From positions 1-20,365 of the IMG/VR virus record IMGVR_UViG_3300036801_000224: 20,365 nucleotides of DNA; one strand, given 5' to 3'. This document shows positions 19,567-20,365 of this stretch, in pieces. The notes beneath the pieces were generated by a model. That model searched no databases. It saw only the letters and a program-made list of their open reading frames with translations, and had not been told where the DNA came from. The translations under genes were made by a program, and so were the position numbers. Numbering within the stretch: position 1 is the stretch's first letter; each line of letters starts with the position of its first letter. The DNA is from a virus.

Positions 19567-20365
19567 ATGTCCGATTGGGTAGTCGACACCGAGAGAATGG
19601 GCGCGGCCCCCGCAGCAGCTGCTCCTTCCGCCACGCCTTCCGCCACGCCTGGAGGAGGAGATCAGTGGGAGGTGGACACCAGCCGCACCTCGCCCGCCAC
19701 CACGCAGCCGACCGAGGATCATGTCGACACCTGGCTTCAGCGCCATCCCATTCTCGGTGCGCCTCTCAATCTGCTGGCTGGTGCCGGTGCGGGTGTAGAG
19801 GATACTGCCGCAGGCCTGGACAAGCTGGGACGCAAAGTGGTGGGCGCGAAGAACCAGGAAGACTGGTTGACACGCGAGGCGGCGAAACCCACAGAGGGAA
19901 CCGTGCAGTCTGTCGGCAAAGGTGCCGAGAGCGTGGGCGAATTTTTCTCGGGAGAAGAATTGCTGGGCATGCTGGGCCGCACCGGCACGGTGATGAACGC
20001 CGCCGACAAGCTGAAGAACGCCACGCAGATCGCATCGCTTTTGAACAAGAGTCCCTATCTGGCCAAGGTTCTGAAGATCGGCATGGAGACGGTGAAGGCA
20101 GGCGCTCTGGGCGCTACGCAGGAGTATGCCAAGACCGGCGGCGATACCGACCAGGCCGCAGGCACCGGCCTGGTGACCGGCGCGGGCACCGCCTTGCTGG
20201 GTGGCGCAGGCCTGGCTGGTAAAGCGATGCTCGATCTCGCTCCGGTTCAGAGGATGATCGAGGGCGTTAACATCCCTGGGCTGGTATCGCAGATGGGCAA
20301 GAGCGGGCGTTTCATCGAGGGCGGCGACATCTCCGAAGTCGCTCCCCAGATCGCGGGGCAGCAGC
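19567..20365 (+). CDS. Putative internal/ejection protein, gp16-like by position (partial)
   Basis: Open from the ATG at 19567 to the window edge, at least 266 residues, with no stop. The start follows a weak GGGAA site. It opens MSDWVVDTERMG, then a Pro/Ala/Thr-rich linker and a second WEVDT, so a short W-x-VDT phrase is repeated (residues 4-8 and 34-38). From residue 57 on it is Ala/Gly-rich with helices that look membrane-active (APLNLLAGAGAGVEDTAAGL and GTGLVTGAGTALLGGAGLAG). This matches the style of the largest ejected protein of short-tailed phages, and the position (last in the portal-to-ejection order) agrees. Whether a lytic transglycosylase or other enzyme domain follows cannot be told from this fragment. 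Confidence 0.68.
   Translation, partial: MSDWVVDTERMGAAPAAAAPSATPSATPGGGDQWEVDTSRTSPATTQPTEDHVDTWLQRHPILGAPLNLLAGAGAGVEDTAAGLDKLGRKVVGAKNQEDWLTREAAKPTEGTVQSVGKGAESVGEFFSGEELLGMLGRTGTVMNAADKLKNATQIASLLNKSPYLAKVLKIGMETVKAGALGATQEYAKTGGDTDQAAGTGLVTGAGTALLGGAGLAGKAMLDLAPVQRMIEGVNIPGLVSQMGKSGRFIEGGDISEVAPQIAGQQ

Noticed and set aside
19624-19650. Tandem 12-base repeat encoding SATPSATP
   Set aside because: Two copies only, inside a low-complexity linker; no sign of function.
19443-20222. Plus-strand open frame (259 residues) near the right edge
   Set aside because: Arg/His/Gly-rich product in a shifted frame; the frame from ATG 19567 encodes a sensible Ala/Gly-rich protein and is open to the edge.

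Overview
The window is most simply read as a large part of the late (virion) gene region of a short-tailed double-stranded DNA bacteriophage, or of a prophage of that kind. The sequence is GC-rich, with densely packed genes, purine-rich Shine-Dalgarno sites of the AAGGAGG type, and many TGATG, TAATG or ATGA stop/start overlaps. No integrase, tRNA, insertion sequence, CRISPR array or host housekeeping gene was seen. The host cannot be fixed from sequence alone; a soil bacterium (Acidobacteriota or Proteobacteria) is only a guess.

Layout. Bases 1-1316 carry three leftward genes: the start of a small membrane protein (cut by the window edge), a 95-residue unknown, and a basic protein resembling the DUF1376-type proteins of phage replication regions. 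Bases 1317-1693 form a divergent intergenic region with an A/T-rich island and five phased AGGCGAA-type repeats. From 1694 to the right edge everything reads rightward: a beta-rich unknown, a His-rich small protein, terminase large subunit, a Pro/Gly/Trp-rich protein, a zinc-ribbon protein, the portal, a strong terminator, two small genes, a scaffold-like protein, the major capsid protein (N4 gp56-like family), a second terminator, then head-completion and tail genes. These include two paralogous adaptor-like proteins, a 1043-residue nozzle-like tail protein, a degenerate GNAT-like protein, and three proteins in the positions of the T7 ejection proteins, the last cut by the edge.

How the parts fit. 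Terminase pumps DNA through the portal into a shell of capsid protein built on the scaffold. The adaptor-like and nozzle-like proteins would close the vertex and form the short tail. The order portal - scaffold - capsid - adaptor - nozzle - gp13-like - gp14-like - gp15-like - gp16-like mirrors phage T7 although sequences are far diverged, so several assignments rest on gene order and are marked as inference.

Most notable points: (i) an adaptor-like gene that appears to start on ATC; (ii) its paralogue two genes downstream, which lacks a beta module that the first carries and the nozzle-like protein repeats; (iii) a 50-residue gene with a perfect ribosome-binding site, sharing a 35-base repeat with its neighbour; (iv) a nested second start in that neighbour; (v) two sets of short repeats around and inside the replication gene that could mark an origin; (vi) a capsid cassette bounded by two terminators.
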